A DNA stretch of 64,000 nt, from NCBI RefSeq assembly GCF_035594125.1, contig NC_087185.1, positions 12,111,664-12,175,663 on the forward strand, in the 5' to 3' direction. Made by a program: the position numbers and the translations under genes. The notes under the pieces were generated by a model that made no database searches, was not told the origin of the DNA, and saw nothing but the letters and a program-made list of their open reading frames with translations. The first letter of the stretch is position 1. Every line of letters starts with the position of its first letter. This stretch comes from Scylla paramamosain. Taxonomy: Eukaryota; Arthropoda; Malacostraca; Decapoda; Portunidae. This document shows, in pieces, positions 1-12,889 of the stretch.

Positions 1-878
1 CATCCAACCCCTCAGGAAGTAAACAGTTTATGCAGGGAAGGCACATAATGCCTGACTTCTGATCTTTTGAAAATTTATGATTGGGGCAGAGCAAACTTAG
101 TATTGTTCATTGCCTCAAAAACTCTATTCCTCCATCTGTCAACTCGACACAAAATTTCCAGAGAACTATTCCCTCTTCTTCAATGACACTTAACTGTCCT
201 CTTATACACTGAACATCCTCGGTGTCCTTTACTTATAATCTAAACTGGAAACTTCACGTAACATCTCTAGCTAAAACAGCTTCTAAGAAATTAGGTATTC
301 TGAGTCGTCTACGCCAGTTTTCTCACCCTCCCCCCTCCAACTGTTAACTCTGTACAGAGGCCTTATTCGTTAATGTATGGAGAATGCTTCACATGTATGG
401 GGGTTCGCTCATAATGCTATTTAAGAGAGTGGAATCAAAATCTTTTCGTCTTATCAACTCCTCTTCTCTAACTGACTGTCTTCAGCCTATTTCTCATCAC
501 CGTAATGTTGCATCTCTTTCGATCTTCTACCGCTATTCTCATGCTAACTTCTTTTGATCTTACTCACTGTATGTCTCCTTTCTTCCCACAGTCTCGTTGC
601 AAAAGACTTTCTTATTTTTTTTCATCTCTAATGCAAGAAAATATTCTCAATCACACTTATCCCTTTCTCTGGTTAGCTCTGGAACTCCCAACTGCTTCTG
701 TATTTCCTCCTTCCTATGACTTGAACTCTTTCAAGAGGGAGGTTTCAAGACACTTGTCCTTCAGTATTCAGTGATTCTCTTGATATCTCTTTTAGGACTA
801 GCATCTCAGTGGGATTTTTTGTTGTGTGTGTGTTTCTCTTGGCCAGTGACCCTCTTACGTAACAAACAAACAAAAAAA
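1..878 (+). mobile_element. LINE-A copy 1, 3' end of ORF2 plus tail
   Basis: This is the C-terminal part of the reverse-transcriptase ORF of a poly-A LINE found at least seven times in the window and called LINE-A here. Degenerate peptides such as NASKTQFLHLSTR and SRHLSF match the other copies at 23.9-24.6 kb and 42.1-42.4 kb. A diverged 3' UTR follows, then an A-rich tail near 863-878. The reading frame is broken many times. The copy runs off the left edge of the window. Its tail abuts the RNase H end of a Jockey-clade LINE on the other strand, so it probably inserted there. The family resembles what decapod annotations call jockey-type elements; I do not assign a clade. Confidence 0.85.
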
Positions 879-3590
879 AGTCTGAGCATGGGATGGATTG
901 AAGGAACGAGACACCTGACGATTTGGCCGTGCGAACTAAAAAATCGAAAAGTTCATTGCCGGGCATGCCTATATCACTCGTGACCCAGCAGAAGTGGACG
1001 GTCTTTTTTTTTTTTTCCCCCGTGTAGAGAGGCGAAACATGCAGTCTTGGTTTTGAAAAGGAGATAGATCGGAAAAGTGATAGGGAGCAGGCAGAGCCAG
1101 TAAAGATAGTAAAGCATGATGATGAATAGATGGTAAGAATACTAGAGATAGGTGGTAGGCAAAACTGCAAATGTTGACTAGGAAAGAGGATGGAATAACT
1201 AAAGCTATCAGTTCACCCATCCGCATCGACAAGGGTGTCTGCACTGCGTGTTGAAATATGCTCGAGAAAGTGTTCTTTTAGAACAAGGGAGGGGGTTCTT
1301 GGACTTAGATTTGTATTTAGGGATAGGGAGTAACTAAGGTGGGAAGGTGTGGTATTGAAATGGAAGAAAATCTAGACAATGAATAGGTGAAGAAGAAAGG
1401 ATAATTAACATGTAGACAGGGTAAGGGCATGGGAGATTAGTGTTAGCAGTAAATTTCCTTAAAGTATGTTGAGGGATGTTAAGTTTCGAGATGGAAAATT
1501 GATGAAGTTGTCTAGAACAGCGAAGAAAAGGAGGACGCGTCGCCGAGAGGCACGTTAAAGCTTACTCAGCATATAAGCTTTCAAACCGGGGAAGAACGGA
1601 AAGCACCAAGAGCAAAGCTGTATCCCTGGTGATGGACTGGTTAAGTAAGCTGAAAAGTATATGTGGCATCCATAGTCAACAAGAGAGAGAGAATTAAAGT
1701 GATATGGAAATGTAAAAGTGTTTTGCGGTTAGCATCCCACAATATATGGGAAAGTGTTATAGTAGATGAAGGCAGCGAAGGACGGCTGTTTTAATCGACA
1801 GAATGTGGTCTTTCCAGGTGATGCGGGAGTCAAAAATCAATCCGAGGAATTTACCAGAAGAACGGTATTGTATGGATGTTTGGCTTAAACAGGAAAAAAA
1901 GAATGGAATAGTTTTTAGATGTAGAGCATCGGAATCCGTGTCGAGTAGGCCAGGATGAGGCTAAGGTAACTGCAGTCTGAAGAAAGGAATGGAGGTAATT
2001 AGGAATAAGGATGGGTGGGTGAGTGAAAAAAAAAAAATAGTTTCTTGAAGACGGGTACTTTAGGCTCATAGCTCGAGAGATCAGAGATCTTGTCGATTAG
2101 AACGGAAACCAAGAATATTCCACTGAAAAAGAAATATTGAGTAGGGAACGCAAATAGCATAGTCATCGACGTAAAGGAAGAAACGAACTTCAACTGGTAG
2201 TGCTGCTCCAATATTATTAATGGCCAGAAGGAGCAAGGTAGTACTGAGAATATAACCTTGAAGAACGCCCTATTACTGAGTAAAAGGCAGAGAAATATGA
2301 GAGTTTATGCGAAGACGGAAAAGACGGTTACTGAGGAAGGACTGCATAACTCATGTTACTTTTGATACCATTAGAAGACAATTGTTGTAAAATGTGATAT
2401 CTGCAGGACGTATCATATGCCTTCTCTATGTCAAAAGATTGATACAGCAAGGACGGATTCCCGGGAAGCGAAAGCCGCTAAGATAAAAGTTCCTATGTAT
2501 GCTAGGGGTCAGAAGTGTTTCTTCAGCGCCGGAAACCAAATTGGGAGGAGGGAACGAAATTTACTATCCTCTCAAGTAATTTGCAAATGCAGCTGGTTAT
2601 TGTAGTCCTGTGGTAATCCTGTGGTAGGAAACCAGTTTTATCAAGCTTAAGGAATAGAATAATTGGGTTTCACGCCAGGAGGGGGAGGAGAATTCACTGT
2701 GTCCAGATTCTATTGAATAAGATAAGGACGAAGGACATGGGAGTAGGAGTTAAATGGCGGAGCACCTAATAGTGTATGCTATCAGGCCTCTCACATGTAT
2801 TATACTATACTGGAAAGCTGAAATGAGTTCGGAAATAGTAAAGGGATTATTGTAAGAACCAGAAGAGGATAATGGAAAAAAAAAGTAATGAGCTGTAAGT
2901 TTGGTGGCCTAGAATTCAAGTAGAAGGTGGGCGCCTGTGCTGATAGTACTGAAAGAGAAGAACCTAGTTCATTAGCGACTAAAATTGAGTCTGCTACACA
3001 GTCACCATTGAGATTTAGTGATAGAGCTGGGGAGGGTGGTTGTTTGCTAAACGGTTTATGAATGTCTTCAGACGGCTGTAACAGGGATAGTAGAGGTAAT
3101 GGAAGAAACATATTTTCTCCATCTTTTAGTTTGGGAACAGCGTTCAGTTCGTCTGAATACAGCGGATGATCGTTTGAAAGATATAAATAAATGCTGAGAG
3201 ATAACCGGCTGTGTGGTGTTTACGACGAAAACTACACCAAGCTCCACAATTGATACGGAGGGCTCTGGTGCAGGCAGGGTTCCACAGGGAACACATTTAA
3301 ACCGGAAAGGTCTGGTAGTTCTATGTATGGCAGTAAAAGCTGCGCTTAATACTCCTGTAATACTGCTATAATAGTTAAGTACAATAGCATACGGAAAGTC
3401 GAAGAAAAGGATGAGATAGGTAAGAAGTGGTTTGAAAGAAGTGAGAAAGTACGCCAATCGGCTCTATCGAAACACCATCTTGGAGGGTTGGGTAGTGGAA
3501 CATAGGATGTAGGAGATAGAAGAATGGGGAAGTGATCGCTAATAGGAAATTGGTCGAGAACAGATCAATGGAGTGGTGCACAACTAAGGG
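879..3590 (-). mobile_element. Jockey-clade LINE, decayed (endonuclease end, RT, RNase H)
   Basis: Read on the - strand, a broken ORF2 shows, in order: the end of the endonuclease (SDHFPILLS near 3530), a linker (FKCVP near 3290, ISFKRSSAVFRRTERCSQ near 3170), RT blocks (SQFGFRR near 2540, FDIEKAYD near 2430, LLLLAINNIGAALPVEV near 2220), and the catalytic YVDD box at about 2161-2173. The thumb region follows (KFLGLIFDSRITWKDHI near 1830), then an RNase H segment (VHFCWVTSDIGMPGNE near 950). Many stops and frameshifts are present. An A-run at 1006-1017 on this strand sits inside the RNase H region. The 3' end is lost where LINE-A copy 1 abuts at about 879. The RNase H domain and motif set are typical of the Jockey clade. 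Confidence 0.82.
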
Positions 3591-4024
3591 GTACCACCCT
3601 CAATCTGAGGCACCATTCTCCGATCCCGAAGACCCCCCACACGATATTAGCGGGCTTGGTATTGGAGGGGTTCAGACACCTAATTTTCTTTTTATTTCAA
3701 AATAGTGCTGAATAAACCTTGTTTCGTTTGTTACATATCCAGAGGTCAGGCAGGTAGCAAAACAATAAATTTCCCCTAGTGGAATTTATCTAGTAATTAA
3801 CACAGTTGCTAACTCTTCATTAATAAGAAAAGTGTGATTGGTTAGGTTAAAAAAAATCTTCAAGCTTTAAGTCAAATCCATTACCACCACCAACAAATAC
3901 AGACATACAGGATGCCGCGGACGCACACAACAACAAACATACTACAAAATATTCACTTCCTAAACATATACCTATATATTGCAGTAATGTTACTTAGCTG
4001 TGACTGTAGAGTAAGAAGGAATCA
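3591..4024. other. No gene recognised
   Basis: This stretch lies between the endonuclease end of the Jockey-clade LINE and the Gypsy LTR. It is AT-rich from about 3680. No protein similarity, RNA gene or terminal repeat was recognised. It may hold the unrecognisable 5' end of the LINE. Confidence 0.5.
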
Positions 4025-4026
4025 AA

Positions 4027-4427
4027 TGACCCCAAAAATCCCAGTCACTGTAAGTCCGACGAAGCAAGAGAAACTAGGTATTCTACTTACCTCCTTACCA
4101 CACCCCGCATCCTCTGCTGCCGAGCCTCTCAGTCTATTGCCCGAAAAATTGAAATATATCCCGAACCAAGCCATATGGCAATATACCTAAGCTTAAAGCA
4201 CTCTTGGAACAATTATTACTGGCTGTAATAAATATGAAAATAGTTAACAAAATTAAATAAACGGCAAAAGTGTAATCATTATATCAATTCCATACATTCA
4301 TTACACCACATAACGTAAGAATATAATTATCTACATTGTAATATAAGTATAATAATTAGCACATAAATTATCTAACGCATAACTTAATAAATGTAATAAT
4401 TACCAAATTAATCATTATACTACACAA
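4027..4427 (-). repeat. Gypsy 3' LTR (copy 1 of a ~400-bp repeat)
   Basis: The - strand shows a purine-rich tract (AGATGGGGAGGGG, about 4428-4440) followed at once by TGTGTAGTATAATG. That is the usual polypurine tract and LTR start, and it lies directly downstream of the Gypsy pol fragment. The sequence runs to ...GGGGTCA near 4027, giving TG...CA ends. A second diverged copy of most of it lies at 16740-17097. The LTR identity is inferred from position, polypurine tract and the two-copy structure; no matching 5' LTR was found. Confidence 0.65.
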
Positions 4428-4440
4428 CCCCTCCCCATCT

Positions 4441-5560
4441 AAGAAAATGTTTATGAGAGAAACAACACATACGTTCTCAAATTGGTACATCTGAACTCGA
4501 GAGAGTGTATCTGCTATTACATTGTTTTTACCTTTAATATGCTTTCTTGTTATAGTAAAGGGCTCTAAAGCAAGTGGCCATCGCATGTCTTTGATTTTTT
4601 TTTCTTTTTTTTTATCCAGGAATTTCAACTAGTGGTTTTTTGTAGTTATCTACATAAATACGGGCTTTTTTACAATGCAAACAAACAATAGTTGAATGTT
4701 GTTGGCTTTTCTTGAATTTACCTGACATAATACTTTAGATGAAGATGCAGAATCACTGCCCCTGTTCCAATGTCTCTTGCGTTAATTGTATATAGAACAG
4801 TGCATCAAAGTCTGGAGCTTGTAGAACACTTGTAGGTGTAGGATGCTGTGCAACTGTCATTCTGAGGTCCAGTCCAATTTCTTCTTTTGTTAAAGGAATT
4901 TGATAATACCCTTTTAATAAGTCGATTTCGCTGATGAACTCAGCATAATTCAAGTCATCGATGACTTGGTAATGGGAAACAGTCTGGGATGGTCACCTGG
5001 TTAACTTTGCGGTCGACAGGACCATCAGTCTTGGGTACAAGGAGTCACAGTGATGCCCATTCGCTGTCGCTGGCTTCAGTGAGTTCATTTGACAGCAAGA
5101 ATTCTTCTTCCTTCTTGAGGATCTCATTCTTGCTTGATTCAATATGATATGGTGCCTGCTTCACTGAAGGAGAGTTGGGCTGGAAAAGGATCTCATATTA
5201 TACCAGGGAACACTAACTCGAAACATCGCTGAACAAACGTAGATAGACGCAAAGAGGCCGTAGTACTTATTCTGACATCATAGTACATAGAGATTTCACT
5301 AATTCCATGAAGGATATCAGATTCAACTGTTTCATCCTGAAATTCCTGAATTACACGCAAAGTTTGGTCTGTAGCAGTATACTTATGAAGTAATTTTGTG
5401 AAGCAATCTTTGTTTTGTTTAGTTTTATTTATTTATTTTTTTTTTTCATCCTAGTGTCTTGATTACATATTTATAATCATTCATTTTACTTTAACTTCAA
5501 ATGATCCATGAAACTTGCAACAGGTTTCTATGAACAGGTAAAACTTTTTTTTTTTTTGTT
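4441..5560 (-). pseudogene. Ty3/Gypsy pol fragment (RT and RNase H, internally deleted)
   Basis: On the - strand the beginning of a Ty3/Gypsy RT is readable: KQAPYHIESSKNEILKKEEE near 5150, LVPKTDGPVDRKVNQVTIPD near 5020, and DLLKGYYQIPLTKEE near 4900. The sequence then jumps to an RNase H segment (VLQAPDFDALF near 4820, RIYVDNYKKPL near 4650, HIKGKNNVIADTLSR near 4520). The RT active-site block between them is missing, so an internal deletion is clear. A possible integrase C-terminal motif upstream (near 5480-5560) would be out of order for Gypsy and is uncertain. Stops interrupt the frame. Confidence 0.75.
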
Positions 5561-6855
5561 GTTGAAATTGGTCATCATCTTTACTTGAAAACTCTTCAAG
5601 CTGTCCCTCTTGTTATACGCTAATTTAAGTTTAACATTGAAGTGTTTTATATAATCAAACTATGGCATTTGTTACGATCACTACTTACGATCGTACGATC
5701 CCGGTTATCTTTCCAAGAAAGTGGACGTTACACTGATCCCGGAAAGTTTTAAAGATCTGAATTTTTTAAGTCTTCGAGTGCCTACCCGACCTATCCGAAA
5801 TCACCAGAATTACACCCTCTCACTGTACCTTTACCTTGACACAGCACACTTGGAAACACCTCTAATACCAGACCAATGTTGGGGGAGTAGAAAAAACGAT
5901 TATTCTATGTTACAACCATATATATTAATACTAATGATAATTCACAAACAACATGAGGTAGTACACGTTAATACATGACGTTCTCGTCACTTCACACAAC
6001 ACCAGAACCCATTTACACCTCCACCAGTCACTGAAATATTTCCCTCAACCACAGGAATTTACGCAGACGCCATCGCCGCGTCCCCAAACAATAACTCCCA
6101 TGTTTCCTCTCCTCACACTTCATAAGACGTCATCATAATCTCCAAAGATCACTTACAACACCATGACATCACCCCCTAAAATCACCAATACACCACAACA
6201 CCAGCTTCCAAGGTCAACACCACAGCCTCCACTCACAAAATGGCTGCCAGTTTGACCTATGACCCCTTCGAAAAGCGTCACCGCACAACTCACCAACCGA
6301 ATTTCAGCGGACAAGAGCTCTTGGTACCACAAAAGACTCACTAACCTGATCCTGGATATCAAGGTTACCGCTACATCACTAATACCTCCACACACTCACC
6401 CCATCACCAATCCACACCAAGATTCTTCCCTAAGAAACGCCTTCCTTTCGTTCTACCTCACGACACAAGGGCGCTCTGCGTTCCCCTCCTTGGAATGTGT
6501 TGTTGCCCACTCAAGCTCCCCTCGTTTCAACCTCGTTTCAACATATTTCCACCTCAATTATACTTCCTCCCTTGTACATACAAAGATATAGAGAACCAAA
6601 ATTATGAAGAGAACAATACTACATGATATAAAATGAGTAAATAAGCCTTACACTAACTTATAACCAATAATAAGGATAATGTCCGAAAGGCAGTTAACTA
6701 GAAAACGGGGGACACTAAGAAAACGTGTTCCTCTTCAAGGTAAACTTGGCCAATAACATAACACATTTTTCCCTCCTCATGTAATCAGCTTTTTCATGAC
6801 TCTCAACGGTTCTCTTACTTCATAAGAAAATACGGATATAAGAAATAAGAGAAGC
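5561..6855. other. No gene recognised
   Basis: No conserved protein, RNA gene or terminal repeat was recognised. Around 5650-5760 there is a short direct repetition of GATC-containing words, and 5990-6500 is rich in CA and CCA words. Open frames here look like chance composition. It could hold a further unrecognised transposon. Confidence 0.4.
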
Positions 6856-8975
<2,120 letters not shown>

Positions 8976-9061
8976 CTAGTGTGTGAGTAATCACCCAGTA
9001 AAACGCCTCGGAAGGCGATTGACGAACGAAGCTGTCAATAACGCATCAGTGAAAGGGGTAT

Positions 9062-9104
<43 letters not shown>

Positions 9105-10129
9105 TCATGAACCAAACACATCGCGCACTTGTCTAATATTCAAATCACTCTCGCTCAAAACCTCGAGAAAGCCCAATGGTTATGCCATATACCGTTGAAT
9201 AGAAAATTTTACTCTGTCTTGAGTGTATGTGTCCGCTTTTGTTGAAACAAAAAAAAAGTTGGTGAAAGTTATAGAGAACTGACGGTCGATTTATAAGGTT
9301 TTATGTATTTTGCGAATGCGCAAGTGTTGCAAATTTGACTTTTTTTTTTCGTTTTAACTTATATTAATCATATTAACAACAAAATTTTTGCTTTTATCAG
9401 TTCATTAGTTGAAAACTGGTGGCAATTTCAGGCACCAGGCACATCACACAGTTGCCTAATATTCAAATCGCTCTAGCTCAAAACTTTGCGAGAGCCTAAT
9501 GGTTGTAGTATATACCTTTGGATGGGGAATTTCATTCTGTGTTCAATGGAATGTATCTGCTCTCGTTGAGACAAAATGAAGTTGGTGAAAATTGCAGAAA
9601 AGTGACGATCATTTCACAAAAAAATTTATATTGCATTTAGCGCATGCGCAGTAGTGTTACAAATTTGATATACTTATATAACTTGTATTATTTTCAATAA
9701 CAAGAAAATTTGAGCTTCATTGGTTAATTAACTAAAAAGTTGGAATTTTTACTTTGCGCATGCACAGCGCTCCTTCAATGTTGACATAAAGAATGTTATC
9801 AAAATTATAACAACATAACACCTCTTAAGTTTCACTAAAATTGGCTGAATAGTTTTTGAAAATTCCTATTTTTGACGCCCTTCTACTTTTTGCAAGTTAC
9901 GCATTGACTTCAATCAATACAAGAAATGAAAGCTATATCATATAAAATTCATATGATGCTCATTTCGTTACAATCTGCCGCGTAGTTCCGAAGATATTAG
10001 CGTTTGAACAGCGTTACGGTCGGGCTGGGCCCCTCAATATGAAACAACCCCCACAATAAACTTCCCTTTGCTTGTTAAAACAGTTAAACGCCTCGGAAGG
10101 CGATTGACGACCGAAGATGTCAGTAATGC

Positions 10130-10199
<70 letters not shown>

Positions 10200-10325
10200 A
10201 TTTCTGGCAATCCGCCTAGTTCCGGAGATACTAGCGTTTGAATAGCGTTATGATCGGGAAGAACTAGGCCGGGACGGGCCGCTGAAAATGAAACAATAAC
10301 CTCCATAATAAACTTCTTTTCGCTC
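8976..10325. repeat. Compound non-coding repeat inserted in the CR1-like LINE
   Basis: This block separates the endonuclease linker (VDELYKYFVDC, near 10350) from the RT start (RTRKSLRNDPKW, near 8955) of one CR1-like copy; in the family these lie a few codons apart. Two partial tandem units start at about 8998 and 10086 with the same head, including the small hairpin CGCCTCGGAAGGCG, then a (GA)n tract (9066-9101 and 10133-10195). They end with a similar tail (9975-10075 and 10209-10315). Unit 1 also contains two diverged ~325-bp direct repeats (about 9105-9430 and 9433-9750). No coding potential was seen. A non-autonomous transposon is likely; class undecided. Confidence 0.72.
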
Positions 10326-10674
10326 ACAGTCAACAAAATATTTATACAACTCATCAACATTAATTTCCCCTAATCTCCCCATCTCGGCCCCCTCCATCCT
10401 GTCCACTCCACCTTCTGCCCACTTCGACCTCATCTCGTCCATTTTAGCATGACCTGACCCTCCAACATGCTCGCACATATCTCCCCATCTTTTACCCCTT
10501 CGACCCATCCGACCATTTATCCCTTCCTCCTGTCCCTCACCCTTCCACCTCACCTGACTTCCTTCACCCTGCCTTATCTCACTCACCTCCGTCCTAGACC
10601 TTATCTCTCCCTCCGTCCGTTGTCAGTCAGTTCCCTCAAAATCTGCTCTCCTAAAGGCAGGTATCTTACTAGTG

Positions 10675-10706
<32 letters not shown>

Positions 10707-11365
10707 TCTGAAAGCTTCGCCCCATTTTAATTTGCACCTAATTTCACAATGGTCACTGTTACCTGTCCTCCAACCTCTATTTGTGTGACTGCTTCTTCCC
10801 TGTCAGTTAGATTTAAGTCTAGAATATTATTCCCCCTTCCTTGTATGTTCTAAGATTGATTACCTGTTTGAAAAAAAAAAAAAAAAAATTCTAAATTACC
10901 TTTAGATATTTCTCCGCTTCACTTTTACCCACTGTCAGGCTTCCGTTGATAATCCAAAAATTAAAATCTCTTACCAGACATAGTTGACTGTATCTGCCTG
11001 CTCTGATTATTTCCTGCCATAGTAAGTGTTGATTTCCTTTTGTAGTATTCGGTGGCCTGTACATCAATCCTTCCTTACTATCAATCGATATTAACTCTGT
11101 TTTGCTATCTGTTTTAATTATACTGTGAATACAACAATGAATCCCTAACGTACAGTGCGACACCTCCTCTCCTGTTTTCCCTGTCCTTATAGAATAACGT
11201 GTAACCAGCTTTCTTAACCTCTGGATTAGATACTTTTCCTGACATATCTAACAAAGTTTATGTTAAAGCAATGATATCAAAGTTCTCATCATTCCTCTAA
11301 GCAACTATTTTATTCAAAATAGTTCTACAATTCAAGTAATAAACATTTAAACTTCTTCTCGCCTT
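10326..11365 (-). mobile_element. CR1-like LINE, endonuclease half
   Basis: The - strand encodes a decayed APE-type endonuclease: a start block (LNCRTILNKI near 11345), a middle block (HCTLGIHCCIHSIIKTDSK near 11130), MYRPPNTTKGNQHLLWQEI near 11050, the DFNF strand near 10960 and GNNILDLNLTDREEAVTQIE near 10840-10780. Linker sequence ends in VDELYKYFVDC near 10350. It joins the RT half at 6856-8975 across the compound repeat, in the same orientation and at the right spot, so both are one insertion. Poly-T and poly-A runs (10674-10700, 10871-10889) break the frame. Confidence 0.78.
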
Positions 11366-11426
11366 CACTGAGCTATGGTCTGACCATTTTGAATGCAGTC
11401 GCTGATAACTTCGCTCCCCACACACC

Positions 11427-11518
<92 letters not shown>

Positions 11519-11626
11519 GCATATACACTCTACATTTCATGCAAATTTATTTCTATCAGAGATCTATACTTGCATATGAATCATTAGAATTTGAGAAAAA
11601 AATCTGCCTGTCAGTCAGTCAAGTTG

Positions 11627-11707
<81 letters not shown>

Positions 11708-12180
11708 CGAATTTCGTTAAAATGTGATTAGGTTTCCTTTTAGATATATTTCCCTTAAACTCTGATGTATTTTTATTCTTTAGTTATGACTTTTTTTCCG
11801 CACCACCATCGAGGTAAAAGTCAAGGCACGTTGGTGATTTTCGCTGTTCGGGCAACATCTCTTGAGGCGTCAAGTAAGGATCCCGTATTATTCTTCCAAA
11901 AAATACTTATTTGCTGATCAAATAAGTTCTTTTTCTCGGCTGTGGTGACGAGAGCGAGCGGGAGAGGTAGCTTCCATCCTGGCTGACGGCGTGAGAGGAA
12001 ATCCCATGGATTAACACGGTCACTTTGACCGTGTGACCTCCCTCGGTCACCCATGGAGACGTGACAACGCCTGGAGGAGACGTTGCCAAATATCGTGGTG
12101 TTTGGGAAAAAAAAATAATGCAAGTACCATTAAAAAAATATATATATTACACTAACTTGCCTATTTTTTTTAGCATCACA
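11366..12180. repeat. Two (CT)n arrays and unassigned sequence
   Basis: Long pure CT arrays occupy about 11429-11515 and 11628-11704, separated by about 113 bp of unique sequence. From 11705 to 12180 no gene or known element was recognised. The Ser-Leu open frames through the arrays are compositional artefacts. Confidence 0.85.

Positions 12181-12273
<93 letters not shown>
12181..12273. repeat. (TA)n array
   Basis: About 93 bp of TA dinucleotides. It borders the end of a CR1 ORF1-like fragment. Confidence 0.95.
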
Positions 12274-12274
<1 letters not shown>

Positions 12275-12620
12275 CACATGTCTATCTCATCTGCTACCTT
12301 CCCTATCCCCGCCACGGCAAACACACACTCGATCTACGTTTCCTGTCTGTCTCTGGCACAAAATGCACCATCTAAGTGCCTGACCTGACTATCATCAAGC
12401 ACGAGCATTCTACCTTTGGGGCAGGGTAACTGTGTCTGCCTCCTCCTTCTTCTCCTTGTCTCCTCCTGCCACATTCACTTTCTCCTCTGTCACTCCCTCC
12501 ACTACACTGAAGGGATTCCTCGTCTACACTTGGCACCCCTCGAGGCGAAGCTCCTTGAGGATCTTCAACCTCTTGGCGCTCCTGCACATAACCAACCACT
12601 GCTCATCCGTCCCCTTACTA
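12274..12620 (-). pseudogene. CR1-like ORF1 fragment with SGNH/esterase-like motif
   Basis: The - strand reads, across one stop, DSQVRHLDGAFCARDRQET followed by [17 protein letters not shown] near 12390-12280. This resembles the GDSL/SGNH-type esterase domain found in ORF1 of CR1-group LINEs, where the first block is usually G-D-S-x-V/M-R. A Glu/Gly/Arg-rich stretch precedes it. It lies upstream of, and in the same orientation as, the CR1-like ORF2 at 11.4-6.9 kb, but about 0.8 kb of unrelated sequence lies between. It may be part of that copy or of another. The family assignment is from memory of motif shape. Confidence 0.5.
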
Positions 12621-12889
12621 GGTAATTTGACGGTGGGGTACGACCCTTCTTCAGGTGGTGAGATCCTCTCACGAAACTAAGCTTGCACCTCCGAGATCCT
12701 TCAATGGAACTCAACCTCCACCTCAGACCTTCGGAACGAAGGCCTCGAGAACAGGAAAACTAACACAACTAAACGCAGCAAAAACCTCCATGTCTACACT
12801 AACTAGCTATAGCATCAGGTCATTGCTCACTAAACACATCCGTTCACTAGGAATTCTGATCTGAGACTGAGGAGCTCTGGCCTGAGAAA
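12621..12889. other. No gene recognised
   Basis: This is a short stretch between the CR1 ORF1-like fragment and the Gypsy integrase remnant. No motif was recognised; it may be decayed ORF1 or integrase C-terminal sequence. Confidence 0.4.

Noticed and set aside
5470..5560. Possible Gypsy integrase C-terminal motif (FHGSFEVKVKMNDYKYVIKT on the - strand)
   Set aside because: It would lie before RT, contrary to Ty3/Gypsy order. It could belong to a second, head-to-tail element, but one short motif does not support that.
8976..10325. Firm Helitron call for the compound repeat
   Set aside because: A hairpin and CTGG are present, but there is no 5' TC end, no clear A|T target and no Rep/helicase; the hairpin is also internal to a tandem unit.
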